From Faecalibacillus intestinalis (GTDB lineage Bacteria; Bacillota_I; Bacilli_A; Erysipelotrichales; Coprobacillaceae): 64,000 nt of DNA. The stretch covers positions 377-64,376 of the forward strand of contig NZ_PYLQ01000011.1 in the NCBI RefSeq assembly GCF_003024685.1, read 5' to 3'. Shown here piece after piece: positions 17,026 to 27,596 of the stretch (within the stretch, counting starts at the first letter, position 1; each line of letters opens with the position of its first letter). A program made the translations under genes and the position numbers. A model generated the notes under the pieces. It did no database searches. It saw only the letters and a list, made by a program, of their open reading frames with translations, and had not been told where the DNA came from.

Positions 17026-20000
17026 ATGAAGATAAAAATTAAGAAAATAATAGCAAGCGTACTTACATTTATGATGGTCTTTACACAAGTGCCTGTAAAT
17101 GTATTTGCGGCAGATACTAATATTTCAAATGATGGAAATACGTATCGTACAAGTACACCAGGAACATATAATTTACCTGGAGGTACGTATTATACTAAGA
17201 AATATTCTACATGGGCTGATGCAGGTACAAAAGTTTATATACAATATGATAGCTCTAAAAAAGGAACGATAGCTTTAAATATATTAGGCGATGTTGTTAA
17301 TAATCCTGAAAAAAGTGGAAGGTTTGATTTTATTAGGGCTGACAGTAATACTGATGTAACTATTAATATGAATGGTCATACATTTACTTATAGTGGAAAT
17401 GATGTTTACAGTCTATGCGGATTTGTTGGAAATTCAGGAACAATGACAATCAATGGTAGTGGTGGAACGATTGTATCTGATGAAGTTGGATTTAACTCTA
17501 TAGAGGGAGTTTTGAATGTTAATGATGCAACAATTAAAGCAAATAGTATAGGTATTTACAATAAAGGGACAGAACTTAAAGAGGCAGTACTTAAACTTAA
17601 AAATATCACGTTTGAAAATTGTGGAACAGACGTTAAACTTGGTAGTAATGGTACCATTGATCTTTCAGAATATAATGGAAATGCTATTACAATTGATATT
17701 GATTATGAAATAAACGATGGAAAGAAACATAGAATTTCTCCTAGAGGAGTAAGTAAAGCTGATTTGAATAAAATCAAGTTTGTAAAAAATAGTGGTAAAT
17801 TATACAAGGTTGATCTTAAATATGATGATGAAGGTCAATATATTTATTTAGCAAAACATGTTCACAAATGGAACTATGTACTTGATAACAGCGATGAAAG
17901 TGGAAAAACAATAAAAGGTTATTGTAGTGAAGAAGAAAGAAATAATGAATGTGATTATCAGAATCCAGATACTACAACAGCAAAAATAGTATTAAAAACA
18001 CAAAATGGAGAGTATAACAGAGGAACCAATGCTTGGGTTGAAAATGCCAATGGTAAGAATACCAATAGTTTTCCAATATCAGGAGATTCATACAAATTAA
18101 CATATTATCAAAATGGACAACAATTATCACAAAGACCAAAAGAACCAGGAGATTATTCAGTAACTCTAACAATGGATCAAGTTTCAGTTTCTGGAGAATT
18201 CACAATTACGAAAGCAAAATATTGGACAAATAAAATATATTTCAAAGATAAGAATTGGAATAAACAAGATAGTTGTGAATATACTTATCAAGGATATCAA
18301 TCAAAATTTGGCCCATATGTAGAAGTGAATACAGGAAATGGCCATTACTATGTTCCAACAGATGCACGTGTTTCTTACGAATATAAGAAATATGATGATG
18401 ACGACAGTGCATATAAATCAATAAGTTTAGATGAGCTAAACAGTCTAAAACCTGGTACTTATTGTATTAGAGGAGTAGTTTCTGAAAATAATCATTATTT
18501 AAGTTTAACAACAGAATCACTTAAATTTACTGTGACTAAAGCAAAACCTACTCCACCTAGCATTGTTAAATATACATGGGAATATGGAGAGCAACCAGAA
18601 CTTGTCCCTGAAAGTAAGTTAAATAATTGTCAATATTCATTTAAATACTATTATCGAGATACAGATGTTGAGGTAGATAAAGAATATCCAGACGTAGGAA
18701 AATATTATTTAAGTATATATAATTCGGGATCCGATCTTTATAAGCCTGGCTATGCTCCTCAAAAATTTATTACTATTACCCAAAGAACAGCAACTTTATC
18801 ATGGGAACTAGATGGTACAAATACATTTAAAATTCCATATGATGGTAAACCACATGTTCCAACAGCAACTGTCATTAATACAGTTGGAGATGACAAATGT
18901 AACGTGACTGTTTCTGGTGAACAAACTGATGTAGGTACATATACTGCAACTGCAACTGGATTGAGTAATTCTAATTATAAATTACCTGCACAAAAAACAG
19001 TAACGTTCGAAATTGTCAAAGCCCAAAGAGAAGCACCAACATCTGTAACAGCCACAGGAACAACATATAAGGGTGGAACAGATGGTAAATTAAATAATGT
19101 TGATTCATCAATGGAATATAGAAAAGATGGTGAAAATGAATGGCATAGTATTACTGGAGATACTGTAGAAGGATTATCTACTGGTAAGTATTATGTAAGA
19201 TATAAAGATAGTAAAAACTATTATGAATCATCTGAAAAAGAAGTATATATTGCCAATGGACAAGAAATCAAAGTAAATGTTCCAGGTAGTCAAGTTGGAT
19301 ATACTTTAAGTGTTAGTAATACAGTTGTTGATTATAATGAATCAAGCACTTTAACATTTAAATTAAATAAAGGCTATTCAAAAACAAAAGATTTCGCTGT
19401 TAAGGTCAATGGTGAAACAGTTCAATTAAATAACAATAATCAATACACAATTAAAAATATTCAAAAAGATACAGATATTACAGTTGAAGGAGTAGCTGAT
19501 ATAACAGCACCTGATACAGAAATAAAGGTATCCAATAAAACATGGAAAAGTATTTTAAATAAAATCACATTCGGTTTATTCTTTAAAGAAACACAAAAAG
19601 CAGAAATTACAGCTACAGATGAAGGTAGTGGAGTTAATAAATACTATTATTATGTTGATAAATCAGGTAGTGAAGAATCACTAACAGAAAAACAATTACA
19701 AGCAGTAGATTGGAAAGAAGGAACATCTGTTACATTTAGTGAAGATAGTAATTATGTTATTTATGCCAAGGTAACAGACAAAGCAGGAAATATTAAATAT
19801 GTTTCAACAGATGGTATCGTAATTGATACGATTGCACCACAAGTATCAGGTGTAGAAAGCAATCAAACATATACGAAAACACAAACATTTACAGTAACTG
19901 ATAATAATTTAGATACAGTAAAAGTAGATGGGAAAACAGTTGAACCTACTAATGGTAGTTATACATTGGTTCCAAAAAAAGGAACATATACAATCGAAGT

Positions 20001-22596
20001 AACAGATAAAACAGGAAATAAAACAACATTAAATAAGATTACAGTTAACTGGGAAAAAGTTAAAAAACCAACCGTAGAAAGCAAAGTATATACAGGACAA
20101 ACATTAACTGCAAATATTTCAGAAAATGGTTTATACACAGTTAAAGAAAATAATGGTGGTATTGATGTAAATGAATATGATGTTCAATTGACTTTAAAAG
20201 ATCCTACAAATTATAGATGGGAAGACGGTACTATTGATACAACAGTAAAATTCAATATTACCCAAGCAACACCAGTTGTTACGAAACCAACAACAAAACC
20301 ACTAACATATAATGGAAGTGAACAAGAATTAGTAAATGCAGCATCTACTAATGGAGGAACAGTAAAATATTCTTTAGACAACAAAAACTGGTCAACATCA
20401 ATTCCAACAGGGAAAGAGGCCAAAGAATATACAGTTTATTACAAAGTAGAAGGAAATAAAAACTTTAAAGATGTAGATGTACAAGAAATCACAAATAAAA
20501 TCAATCCTAGAACAATTGATTTAAACTGGAATAAAGAGTTAACTTACAATGGTAAAGAACAATTACCAACAGCTACAGTTAATAACTTAGCAGATGGTGA
20601 TAAATGTGAAGTTACTGTTGCAGGTGCAAATAGAAATGCAGGTACTTATGAAGCTACAGCTACAAAAGTAAGTAATCAAAATTATAAGTTACCTGAAGAT
20701 GTCACAACAAGTTATACAATTAAACCAAAAGATATCACTGTTACAATAACACCTAATGGTGGTACTTATGGTGAAAAAATTACAGGTGCTACAGCTAAGT
20801 TAAATGATGTAGAAAATGGCGATCATCCAGAAGTAACATTAACTTACACAGGAACAGGGTATGATGGAACAGAAGTTAATGGAACAGAAGTTCCTAGTCA
20901 TGCTGGTAAATATACTGTTACAGTAAGTATCAATGACAAAAACTATAATTTAACTGGTACAAATACAGCTGAATTTGTAGTAAAAGGTGCAGATGCTAGA
21001 TTAAAAGTAAAAGAAATGAATGATAAAAAATATGGTGATCAAGGATTTAAATTAGAAGTATCTCATAAAGGAAATGGAAAATTATCTTATTCAAGTAGTA
21101 ATGAGGATGTAGCTACAGTAGATGATCAAGGTAATGTAACAATTCATAATGCTGGTACAACAAAATTAAAAGTTACATTAGGAGTTGATCATAACTATGA
21201 TAGTGATAGTAAAGAAGTAACATTAACTGTTAATAAAATCAATCATGAAATAGCAGTTGATCAAAAAGATGTTGAAAAGACTTATGGTGATGAAGCATTT
21301 ACAATTCATGCTCAAAGTAAAGATCATGAATCAGCTATTGAATATGCAAGTAGCGATGAAAAAGTAGCTACAGTAGATAGTGAAGGTAATGTAGTTATCA
21401 AAGGCGCAGGTAAAGTCATCATTACAGTAAGTCAAAAAGAAAGTAAGAATTATAAAAAAGTATCTAAAGAAATAAATCTTACTGTTAAAGCTAAAAAGAT
21501 TACAGTTACTGTAAATGATGCATCAAAGACATATGGAGATGAAGACTCTGAATTTACATATGTAAATGATAAACTTATTGGTAATGATAAATTAACAAGT
21601 ATCATTCTTACAAGAGAAGAAGGAGAAGATGTAGGAACATATAAGATAAAAGTAAGTCAAAAAGAAGGATCAAATCCAAATTATGATATTACTTTTAAAG
21701 ATGGAACATATACAATTAATCCATTATCGATTGATAAAGGAACAGTTGTATTAGGAAATGTCTTAAAATATACAGGAGAAAAACAAACACAAGAAGTAGA
21801 ACAAGTTTTAGTCAATGGAAAAGCATTAAATAAAGAAGATTATGAAGTATTAGATAATCAAGCAACGAAAGAAGGAAAACATGTTCTAACAATCAAAGCT
21901 AAAGGAAATAACCATACAGGATCCTTTAAATATAGCTATGCAATCTTACCAAAAGAAAATGATAAGATAGGAACAGGATCATTTACTGTTAAAACAACAG
22001 GAGATGTAGAAATAAGTAGAGATGAAATTATAGATCTCCTTATTGAAAACAAAGAAATAACAGCAAATGAATTAAGTGAAGTAGCAGAAGGTAAGAAAAT
22101 AGAAATCGTATTAGAGGTAAAAGAAGCACAAACAAATGAACTTATTGAAACAAATACAAAAGGATATAAAGTAGGAAAATACTTAAATATTACTTTAAAT
22201 AAAATAGTTAATGGAACAAGTGAAAGTATACATGAACTTACAAAAGTCATGAAAGTAACAATCAAAGTTCCAGAAGAACTAATCAATAAAGATAGTAAAA
22301 CTAAAAGAGAATACTATATCGCAAGAAGTCATAATGGAAAAGTAGATATCTTAGAAACAAAATATAATGAAAAGACAAACAGCTTAACATTTGAAACAGA
22401 TAAGTTCAGTGATTATGCAATTCTTTATAAAGATAAAAAAGAATTAAAAACAACGGTAACTACTTCAATAAATAAATCAAATACAAAACAAACAATGAAA
22501 GCTAAAACGGGAGATAATGCAAATATTATAGGATTAATGATGCTACTAGTAAGCAGTATGTTTGTGATGGTATTTGTAAGAAAAAAAGAAAATTAA
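17026..22596 (+). CDS. Large cell-surface protein with MBG/Ig-like repeats
   Basis: A secreted, membrane-anchored protein of 1856 residues. A signal peptide (residues 1-29, ending NVFAAD) is followed by a beta-helix-like region (about 90-250: NMNGHTFTYSG, GNSGTMTINGSGG). Then comes a His/Cys element with HVHKW and two cysteines (about 280-310), and a long array of MBG/YDG-type modules (repeated YNGK..P.A.V, GTY.ATA..LSN.NYKLP) with Big_2-like units (SSSNEDVATVDDQGNVTI, ASSDEKVATVDSEGNVVI) at about 1325-1480. The C terminus is AKTGDN at about 1825, a hydrophobic helix and RKKEN: a sorting-signal layout without LP. It has GGGGAGG before the ATG. Adhesion is the likely role; no ligand can be named. 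Confidence 0.93.
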   Translation: MKIKIKKIIASVLTFMMVFTQVPVNVFAADTNISNDGNTYRTSTPGTYNLPGGTYYTKKYSTWADAGTKVYIQYDSSKKGTIALNILGDVVNNPEKSGRFDFIRADSNTDVTINMNGHTFTYSGNDVYSLCGFVGNSGTMTINGSGGTIVSDEVGFNSIEGVLNVNDATIKANSIGIYNKGTELKEAVLKLKNITFENCGTDVKLGSNGTIDLSEYNGNAITIDIDYEINDGKKHRISPRGVSKADLNKIKFVKNSGKLYKVDLKYDDEGQYIYLAKHVHKWNYVLDNSDESGKTIKGYCSEEERNNECDYQNPDTTTAKIVLKTQNGEYNRGTNAWVENANGKNTNSFPISGDSYKLTYYQNGQQLSQRPKEPGDYSVTLTMDQVSVSGEFTITKAKYWTNKIYFKDKNWNKQDSCEYTYQGYQSKFGPYVEVNTGNGHYYVPTDARVSYEYKKYDDDDSAYKSISLDELNSLKPGTYCIRGVVSENNHYLSLTTESLKFTVTKAKPTPPSIVKYTWEYGEQPELVPESKLNNCQYSFKYYYRDTDVEVDKEYPDVGKYYLSIYNSGSDLYKPGYAPQKFITITQRTATLSWELDGTNTFKIPYDGKPHVPTATVINTVGDDKCNVTVSGEQTDVGTYTATATGLSNSNYKLPAQKTVTFEIVKAQREAPTSVTATGTTYKGGTDGKLNNVDSSMEYRKDGENEWHSITGDTVEGLSTGKYYVRYKDSKNYYESSEKEVYIANGQEIKVNVPGSQVGYTLSVSNTVVDYNESSTLTFKLNKGYSKTKDFAVKVNGETVQLNNNNQYTIKNIQKDTDITVEGVADITAPDTEIKVSNKTWKSILNKITFGLFFKETQKAEITATDEGSGVNKYYYYVDKSGSEESLTEKQLQAVDWKEGTSVTFSEDSNYVIYAKVTDKAGNIKYVSTDGIVIDTIAPQVSGVESNQTYTKTQTFTVTDNNLDTVKVDGKTVEPTNGSYTLVPKKGTYTIEVTDKTGNKTTLNKITVNWEKVKKPTVESKVYTGQTLTANISENGLYTVKENNGGIDVNEYDVQLTLKDPTNYRWEDGTIDTTVKFNITQATPVVTKPTTKPLTYNGSEQELVNAASTNGGTVKYSLDNKNWSTSIPTGKEAKEYTVYYKVEGNKNFKDVDVQEITNKINPRTIDLNWNKELTYNGKEQLPTATVNNLADGDKCEVTVAGANRNAGTYEATATKVSNQNYKLPEDVTTSYTIKPKDITVTITPNGGTYGEKITGATAKLNDVENGDHPEVTLTYTGTGYDGTEVNGTEVPSHAGKYTVTVSINDKNYNLTGTNTAEFVVKGADARLKVKEMNDKKYGDQGFKLEVSHKGNGKLSYSSSNEDVATVDDQGNVTIHNAGTTKLKVTLGVDHNYDSDSKEVTLTVNKINHEIAVDQKDVEKTYGDEAFTIHAQSKDHESAIEYASSDEKVATVDSEGNVVIKGAGKVIITVSQKESKNYKKVSKEINLTVKAKKITVTVNDASKTYGDEDSEFTYVNDKLIGNDKLTSIILTREEGEDVGTYKIKVSQKEGSNPNYDITFKDGTYTINPLSIDKGTVVLGNVLKYTGEKQTQEVEQVLVNGKALNKEDYEVLDNQATKEGKHVLTIKAKGNNHTGSFKYSYAILPKENDKIGTGSFTVKTTGDVEISRDEIIDLLIENKEITANELSEVAEGKKIEIVLEVKEAQTNELIETNTKGYKVGKYLNITLNKIVNGTSESIHELTKVMKVTIKVPEELINKDSKTKREYYIARSHNGKVDILETKYNEKTNSLTFETDKFSDYAILYKDKKELKTTVTTSINKSNTKQTMKAKTGDNANIIGLMMLLVSSMFVMVFVRKKEN

Positions 22597-22608
22597 TAGA
22601 GATATAGA

Positions 22609-22645
22609 AAAAGTCTTTAAGTTGATGCTTAAAGGCTTTTTCGCT
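22609..22645 (+). terminator. Rho-independent terminator
   Basis: Stem AAAAGTCTTTAAG/CTTAAAGGCTTTT with a 6-base loop and a following T run, just after the surface-protein gene. Confidence 0.85.
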
Positions 22646-22851
22646 GTTTTCAATTTTAAATACCTAACGACACTATTCAAAACTGAACGACCGTTCTTAA
22701 CAAATACCAAGTATGCTAAAATATTTATATGCTACTAATTTGAATTTTAAATCTAATGATAAATTTAATAGTCAAATATTAGTAAAATATAGAGAGGAAA
22801 TAATCTACTGTTTTTGTTACTTTTTTGTCACAAGATGTTTTATCAAATTGA

Positions 22852-22879
22852 TTGTTTTTTTTATTAAAAAGTCTATAAT
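22852..22879 (+). promoter_or_regulatory. Probable promoter of the PHP phosphatase gene
   Basis: TTGTTT (22852-22857), 16 bases, then a perfect TATAAT (22874-22879). The start codon is 29 bases further. The rest of the 22646-22850 gap is AT-rich, with no gene recognised; a near-palindrome GAACG-AC-CGTTC sits near 22685. Confidence 0.6.
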
Positions 22880-22907
22880 TGTATACAACATGAATGGAGG
22901 ATTGCCT

Positions 22908-23705
22908 ATGCTAGTAGATGGACATATGCATTTAGAAAACGGACCACTTACTAAAGAATATGTAATGGAATTTATTAATGAAGCTTATAAACAAGGATTT
23001 GATCGTATTCAAATTTTAGATCATACACATCGTTTTAAAGAATTTGAAGTTATTTATCAAGGTGTTAAAGAAGCAAGTGATCAACAAAGAGAATGGCTTG
23101 CTAATAAGAAAATGAAATTTAAAGATACACTTTCTAGTTATGTGTGTTTAATTAATGAGGTAAAAGAGGAAGAACTTCCAATAGAAGTTTTATTTGGATT
23201 AGAAGTATGTTATGTTCCTGAATATAAAGAAGAAATAAGACGTATTTTAGAATCCTATCAATTTGATTTTTTAGTAGGAGCTATTCATTCTATTGATGGA
23301 CTTTTATATGATATGCCTTGGTCTAAAGAAATCTTATGGGATAAATATAATGTAGATGATATTTATCATCGATATTATGAATTGATTTTTGATTTAGTTA
23401 AAAGTGGTTTATTCACGCAATTAGCTCATCCAGATACAATTAAAATGTTTAACTATTATCCAACATATGATTTAAAACCAACATATCATGAATTAGCCAA
23501 GTTACTAGTAAAACATCATGTTAAAGGAGAATGTAATACAGGATGTTATTATCGTTATCATCATCAAGATAAAGGTCTTTCTAAAGAATTATTAGATATT
23601 TTTAAAGAACATCATGTGGATATTATTACAGCGAGTGATGCACATAAACCAGCAGATGTAGGAACTTGCATCAAAGATATTTATAAGTTATGTCAGTATG
23701 ATTAA
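22908..23705 (+). CDS. PHP-domain phosphatase (histidinol-phosphatase HisJ/HisK-like)
   Basis: Metal-dependent PHP phosphoesterase of 265 residues. The metal ligands are visible in order: DGHMHLENG at the N terminus, LDHTHRF near residue 40, a GLEVCY segment, the HSIDG block, AHPDTIKMF, and ASDAHKP near the C terminus. HisJ/HisK members dephosphorylate histidinol phosphate; others act on different small phosphates. The ATG at 22908 follows TGGAGGA; an upstream open extension has no ribosome binding site and is not homologous, so it is excluded. Monocistronic, with its own promoter and terminator. Confidence 0.88.
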   Translation: MLVDGHMHLENGPLTKEYVMEFINEAYKQGFDRIQILDHTHRFKEFEVIYQGVKEASDQQREWLANKKMKFKDTLSSYVCLINEVKEEELPIEVLFGLEVCYVPEYKEEIRRILESYQFDFLVGAIHSIDGLLYDMPWSKEILWDKYNVDDIYHRYYELIFDLVKSGLFTQLAHPDTIKMFNYYPTYDLKPTYHELAKLLVKHHVKGECNTGCYYRYHHQDKGLSKELLDIFKEHHVDIITASDAHKPADVGTCIKDIYKLCQYD

Positions 23706-23731
23706 GTTGTTCTTGATTGAACAACTTTTTT
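23704..23731 (+). terminator. Rho-independent terminator
   Basis: Stem AAGTTGTTC/GAACAACTT (23704-23712, 23719-23727), then TTTTT; starts at the stop codon. Confidence 0.9.
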
Positions 23732-23767
23732 GCTTTATGATAAACAAAAAAAGAAAGGTTGTTAGAA

Positions 23768-25615
23768 ATGAAAATTACAGAATTGTTAGATATAAATTCG
23801 ATAGATTTAAATCCACAAATTTCTAATAAAGAAGAAGCAATTGATCATCTGGTTAATTTATTAGATCAAAGTGGAAAATTAAATGATAAAGAAATTTATA
23901 AAGAAAGTGTTTTAAATAGAGAGGCCCAAAGTACAACAGGAATTGGGGATGGTGTTGCTATTCCTCATGGACAAAGTGAAGGTGTGGAAACAGCAGGATT
24001 ATCTGCAATGGTTGTTAAAGAAGGATTAGATTTTAAATCTCTTGATGGACAACCTACTTATTTATTTTTTATGATTGGTGCTCCTAAAGATTCGGGAGGT
24101 GCTCATTTACAAGCTCTTGCACAGTTATCTACTTTATTAATGGAAGAAGATTTTAGAAATGCTTTAATTAATGCATCTTCTAAAGAAGAATTTTTACAAT
24201 TAATAGATGCTAAGGAAAATAAAAAAGAAGAAGTGAAAGAAATTGTTCATCCTGCTGTTTTAGCAGTAACTGCGTGTCCTACAGGAATTGCTCATACTTT
24301 TATGGCGGCTAAAGCTTTACAACAAGCAGGAGAAGCATTAAATATTTCTATTAAAGTAGAAACGAATGGACAAGAAGGTGTTAAAAATCAATTAACACAA
24401 GAAGATATTGAACATTGTAAAGCAATTATTGTTGCTGCTGATAAGAAAGTTGAAATGGCAAGATTTGAAGGTAAAAAAGTGATACAAGTACCTGTTAGAG
24501 ATGGTATCTCTAAAGCTCAAGAACTTGTTGAAAAAGCTAATAATGGAGATGGTGAGATATATCATCATGAAGAAAAGAAAGAAAAACAAAATATCATTCG
24601 TTTATTCTATAAACATTTAATGAATGGTATTTCTCATGCATTACCTTTTCTTGTAACAAGTGGGGTACTCTATGGAATTCTTTATTTATTTAAAGATCAA
24701 GTACTTACAAACCAATTATTAATCCTTACAAGTAATGTACAACAACTCATTAGTATTATGATTATTCCCATTATTTCAGCATATATCGCAGATAGTATTG
24801 CTGATAGACCAGGTATGCTTTCTGGATTTGCTGGGGGATTGATTGTTTGTCAAGGAATTTCAATCACATCAATTTCTACAAGTTCACCTTCTTTACTTGC
24901 TGGAATTATTGCAGGTTTTTTAGCAGGATTTGTATCTTTGATGTTAAGAAAGTTATTTTCTTATTTACCACAATGTTTAAAAGGAATAGAAGCATCCTTG
25001 TTTCATCCAATTATTTCTACAATTATTGTTACTTTATTAATGTTTTATTTAAATAGTTATTTATATATTGGTCATACTTATATTTTAAATTATGTTTCAT
25101 TAGTTGAATCACAAATGTCAACTAAAGTACTATTTGGTTTTGTATTAGGTATGATGATGGCTATTGATAATGGAGGACCTATTAATAAAACAGCTTATGT
25201 ATTTTCTATAGGTATGTTAATAAGTTATGATTATTATCCAATGGCTGCTGTGATGGCTGGAGGAATGATTCCACCATTTGTCATTGCTTTAACAGCAACC
25301 TTATTTAAAGATAGATTTGAAGTTAAAAAAGATGCTTTAATGAATTATATTAATGGTATTTCATTTATTTCAGAAGGAGCTATTCCTTTTATTCAAAAAG
25401 AATCTCAAATAATTTTACCAGCTTGTTGCCTTTCAGCAGGACTTGCTGGAGCATTATCTATGTACTTTAATTGTTCTATTGCTTCACCTCATGGTGGATT
25501 ATTCTTAATATGGATGATTCAAAATCCAATTTCTTATTTAAGTTTAATTGTTTGTTCAACACTAGTAGGAACAATATTATTAATCCTATTTACAAAACTA
25601 AAGAAGGAGTCGTAA
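23768..25615 (+). CDS. PTS fructose-family transporter, fused IIABC
   Basis: A single 615-residue chain carries all PTS parts. IIA (about 1-145) has the phosphohistidine motif GIGDGVAIPHGQ. IIB (about 160-255) has the phosphocysteine in VTACPTGIAHTFMAAKAL. IIC (about 270-610) has eight or more membrane helices and the NGGPINKTAYVF signature. It imports and phosphorylates a hexose using phosphate from PtsI/HPr. The family is FruA-like, but specificity (fructose, mannose or another hexose) cannot be read here and no fructose-1-phosphate kinase is adjacent. The start is the ATG at 23768 rather than an upstream TTG that forms part of the ribosome binding region. Confidence 0.93.
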   Translation: MKITELLDINSIDLNPQISNKEEAIDHLVNLLDQSGKLNDKEIYKESVLNREAQSTTGIGDGVAIPHGQSEGVETAGLSAMVVKEGLDFKSLDGQPTYLFFMIGAPKDSGGAHLQALAQLSTLLMEEDFRNALINASSKEEFLQLIDAKENKKEEVKEIVHPAVLAVTACPTGIAHTFMAAKALQQAGEALNISIKVETNGQEGVKNQLTQEDIEHCKAIIVAADKKVEMARFEGKKVIQVPVRDGISKAQELVEKANNGDGEIYHHEEKKEKQNIIRLFYKHLMNGISHALPFLVTSGVLYGILYLFKDQVLTNQLLILTSNVQQLISIMIIPIISAYIADSIADRPGMLSGFAGGLIVCQGISITSISTSSPSLLAGIIAGFLAGFVSLMLRKLFSYLPQCLKGIEASLFHPIISTIIVTLLMFYLNSYLYIGHTYILNYVSLVESQMSTKVLFGFVLGMMMAIDNGGPINKTAYVFSIGMLISYDYYPMAAVMAGGMIPPFVIALTATLFKDRFEVKKDALMNYINGISFISEGAIPFIQKESQIILPACCLSAGLAGALSMYFNCSIASPHGGLFLIWMIQNPISYLSLIVCSTLVGTILLILFTKLKKES

Positions 25616-25634
25616 AACTCCTTCTTATTTTTTA
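25601..25634. terminator. Bidirectional terminator
   Basis: Perfect 10-bp stem AAGAAGGAGT/ACTCCTTCTT (25601-25610, 25617-25626) with the stop codon of the PTS gene in the loop, then ATTTTTTA. The minus-strand gene also ends here. Confidence 0.88.
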
Positions 25635-26638
25635 TCTAATAAAACAGTTCCTTGTGGTGGGTTTTCATTAATAGCTCCTACAATAGGATGAGGAACATAC
25701 CTCTCTTCAAGATAAGTTAAATCTTCATTTGTAAGAGAAATCTCTAATGCCATTACTGCATCATCAATGTATTGCATTTTAGTAGCACCAATAATAGGAG
25801 AAGAAACACCTTTAGCCCATTGCCAAGCAAGAGCAATTTGAGACATCTTGCAATGATATTTATGTGCTAATTCATCAACACATTTAACAATTTCCATATC
25901 TTGCTTTTCAAAATGGTCATATTTACCATGAACAACCCGATCAGTTTTCCCTCTTAAGGTATTTGACTCCCAAGTGTTTCTAGCAAGATGTCCACCTGCT
26001 AAAGGACGATAAGGCATTAAGGAGACATTCATTTGTTGACAAATAGGAATTAATTCTTTTTCATCTTCACGATAAAGTAAGTTGTAATGATTTTCCATAG
26101 TTGAAAAAGGAGTCCAATGATTGTCCCTAGCAATGATTTGCATGTTATGAAATTGATATCCATACATTGCAGAAGCACCAATTGCTCGTACTTTTCCACA
26201 TTTAACAAGTTCATTTAATGCTTCCATCGTTTCTTCCATTGGTGTATCATAGTCAAAACGATGAATAATATATAAATCTAAATAATCAGTTTGTAGTCTC
26301 TTTAAAGTACCAGCTATTTCTCTAAAAATAGCTTCTTTAGATAATCTACCTTCATTAAAATAAACCTTTGAAGCAATAACGACATCCTCTCTTTTAACAT
26401 TTAAATTCTTTAAAGCTTTTCCTAACTATTCTTCACTTGTACCATTTGAATACGTATTAGCAGTATCAAAAAAATTAATACCTAAATCAAGGGCGTGCTT
26501 TACCATCTCTTCAGTTTGTTTTTCATCTAAAGTCCAATCATGCATCGTTCCTGCTTTTCCAAAGCTCATACATCCTAAACATACTTTAGATACTTTTATA
26601 TTTGTTTGTCCTAATGTTGTATATTTCAAATTTATCAC
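25625..26638 (-). pseudogene. Aldo/keto reductase, interrupted by one stop codon
   Basis: An NADPH-dependent aldo/keto reductase of the YajO/Tas type, 336 residues in total. The N terminus (LGQTNIKVSKVCLGCMSFG), the catalytic Asp/Tyr region FDTANTYSNGTSEE, the IIHRFDYDTPMEE block and the cofactor end SPIIGATKMQY are all present in one frame. Codon 71 is TAG (26426-26428), replacing what is normally an aromatic or hydrophobic codon before LGKAL. With this stop only a 70-residue fragment would be made. No other damage is seen, so the loss is recent or is a sequence error. Confidence 0.9.
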
Positions 26639-26769
26639 CTCTTATCTATATTATAGAATTCAAATTTGATTTGTCTAATACTTGATTTCAATCATTTTTA
26701 ATGCCTAAAAACTATGATATTTTTATCAATGAAGATTTATGATAATATATACTTTGGGAAGGTGATATA

Positions 26770-27516
26770 ATGATTTTTACATATGAACAAATTTCAAAAC
26801 TCAATGATACTGAACTTATTGTTTATAATTACATTGTAAAAAATGTTGGACTAGTCTTAAAAATGAATATTAGGGAATTAGCAGCACAAAGTCATGTATC
26901 AACAGCAACAATTACGCGTTTTTGTCATAAATTAGATTGTGATGGCTTTGTTGAATTTAAAATAGAATTAAAAAGATTTAATGAAATTAATAAGATGCCT
27001 GAAATTGATGATGAAATTACTATGCTCAATCAGTTTTTTGATTATTCTAAGGGAAAAGAATTTAATGAGCATATAAATCAAGCTGTTGAGTATATTACAG
27101 ATAGTAACTTTATTGTTTGTTTAGGAATTGGACAAAGTGGAAGTATGGCAAGATATGCAGCACGTTTTTTTTCTAATGTTGGTTATTATAGTCAATATAT
27201 CGATGATCCATTTTATCCTGCACCAACAGATCAATTTGAAAAATGTTTATTAATTGCTTTTTCAAATAGTGGAGAAACAAAAGAAGTTATTGATCAATTA
27301 AGACTTTATCGAGGTGTTCAATCTAAAATTATTTCAATCACAAATGATTCAAATAGCACAATTGCTAAAATGTCAGATTTAACAATACCGTATTTCATTA
27401 AAAAAGTTATTTTACCAAATACTAAAAATATTTCATCTCAAGTACCTGTTGTTTATATTATTGAACGTATTTGTCGAAAATTACAAACTCAAAAGAACTT
27501 AGAAATATTAGAATAA
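26770..27516 (+). CDS. RpiR/MurR-family transcriptional regulator
   Basis: A sugar-phosphate-responsive regulator of 248 residues. The N-terminal HTH domain (about 1-75) contains RELAAQSHVSTATITRFCHKL. The C-terminal SIS domain (about 95-230) has the phosphosugar loop IGQSGSMARYAARFF and FSNSGETKEV. Such proteins sense phosphorylated (amino) sugars and control neighbouring uptake or catabolic genes. It sits between the PTS transporter and the glucanase operon, either of which could be its target. A terminator follows immediately. Confidence 0.92.
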   Translation: MIFTYEQISKLNDTELIVYNYIVKNVGLVLKMNIRELAAQSHVSTATITRFCHKLDCDGFVEFKIELKRFNEINKMPEIDDEITMLNQFFDYSKGKEFNEHINQAVEYITDSNFIVCLGIGQSGSMARYAARFFSNVGYYSQYIDDPFYPAPTDQFEKCLLIAFSNSGETKEVIDQLRLYRGVQSKIISITNDSNSTIAKMSDLTIPYFIKKVILPNTKNISSQVPVVYIIERICRKLQTQKNLEILE

Positions 27517-27542
27517 AAGTGCATATAAAGGCACTTTTTTTA
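27516..27542 (+). terminator. Rho-independent terminator
   Basis: Stem AAAGTGC/GCACTTT (27516-27522, 27531-27537) with an 8-base loop and a T run, at the stop of the RpiR gene. Confidence 0.88.
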
Positions 27543-27563
27543 TTTTATGACAAAAAGTCATTT

Positions 27564-27589
27564 TGTTACAAAGAATGTAACCTGTTACA
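27564..27589. promoter_or_regulatory. Three-half-site element, copy A (glucanase operon)
   Basis: TGTTACA at offset 0, TGTAACC at offset 12 and TGTTACA at offset 19. The last two form the perfect inverted repeat ATGTAAC-CT-GTTACAT (27575-27590). The first pairs with the second as GTTACA-N5-TGTAAC. Copies in the same register occur at 33766 and 39407. Probably the binding site of an unidentified regulator. Confidence 0.65.
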
Positions 27590-27596
27590 TTAAATT

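Noticed and set aside
17972-22286. Minus-strand open frames of 60-116 codons inside the large surface genes
   Set aside because: They are low-complexity antisense shadows of repetitive coding sequence and lack ribosome binding sites.
22646-22707. Near-palindrome GAACG-AC-CGTTC and two ACGAC repeats as an operator
   Set aside because: Imperfect, no second copy in a clear register, and no regulator gene beside it.
22815-22835. Fourth copy of the three-half-site element (TGTTAC then TGTCACA)
   Set aside because: The half-sites are 11 bases apart, not 19, and the middle half-site is missing.
22713-22907. A 65-codon N-terminal extension of the PHP phosphatase
   Set aside because: It has no ribosome binding site, overlaps a good promoter, and the family begins at the DGHMH motif.
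9591-23705. A split histidine pathway formed by hisC and the PHP phosphatase
   Set aside because: They are 12 kb apart in separate transcription units and no other his gene is present; both enzymes have common non-histidine roles.
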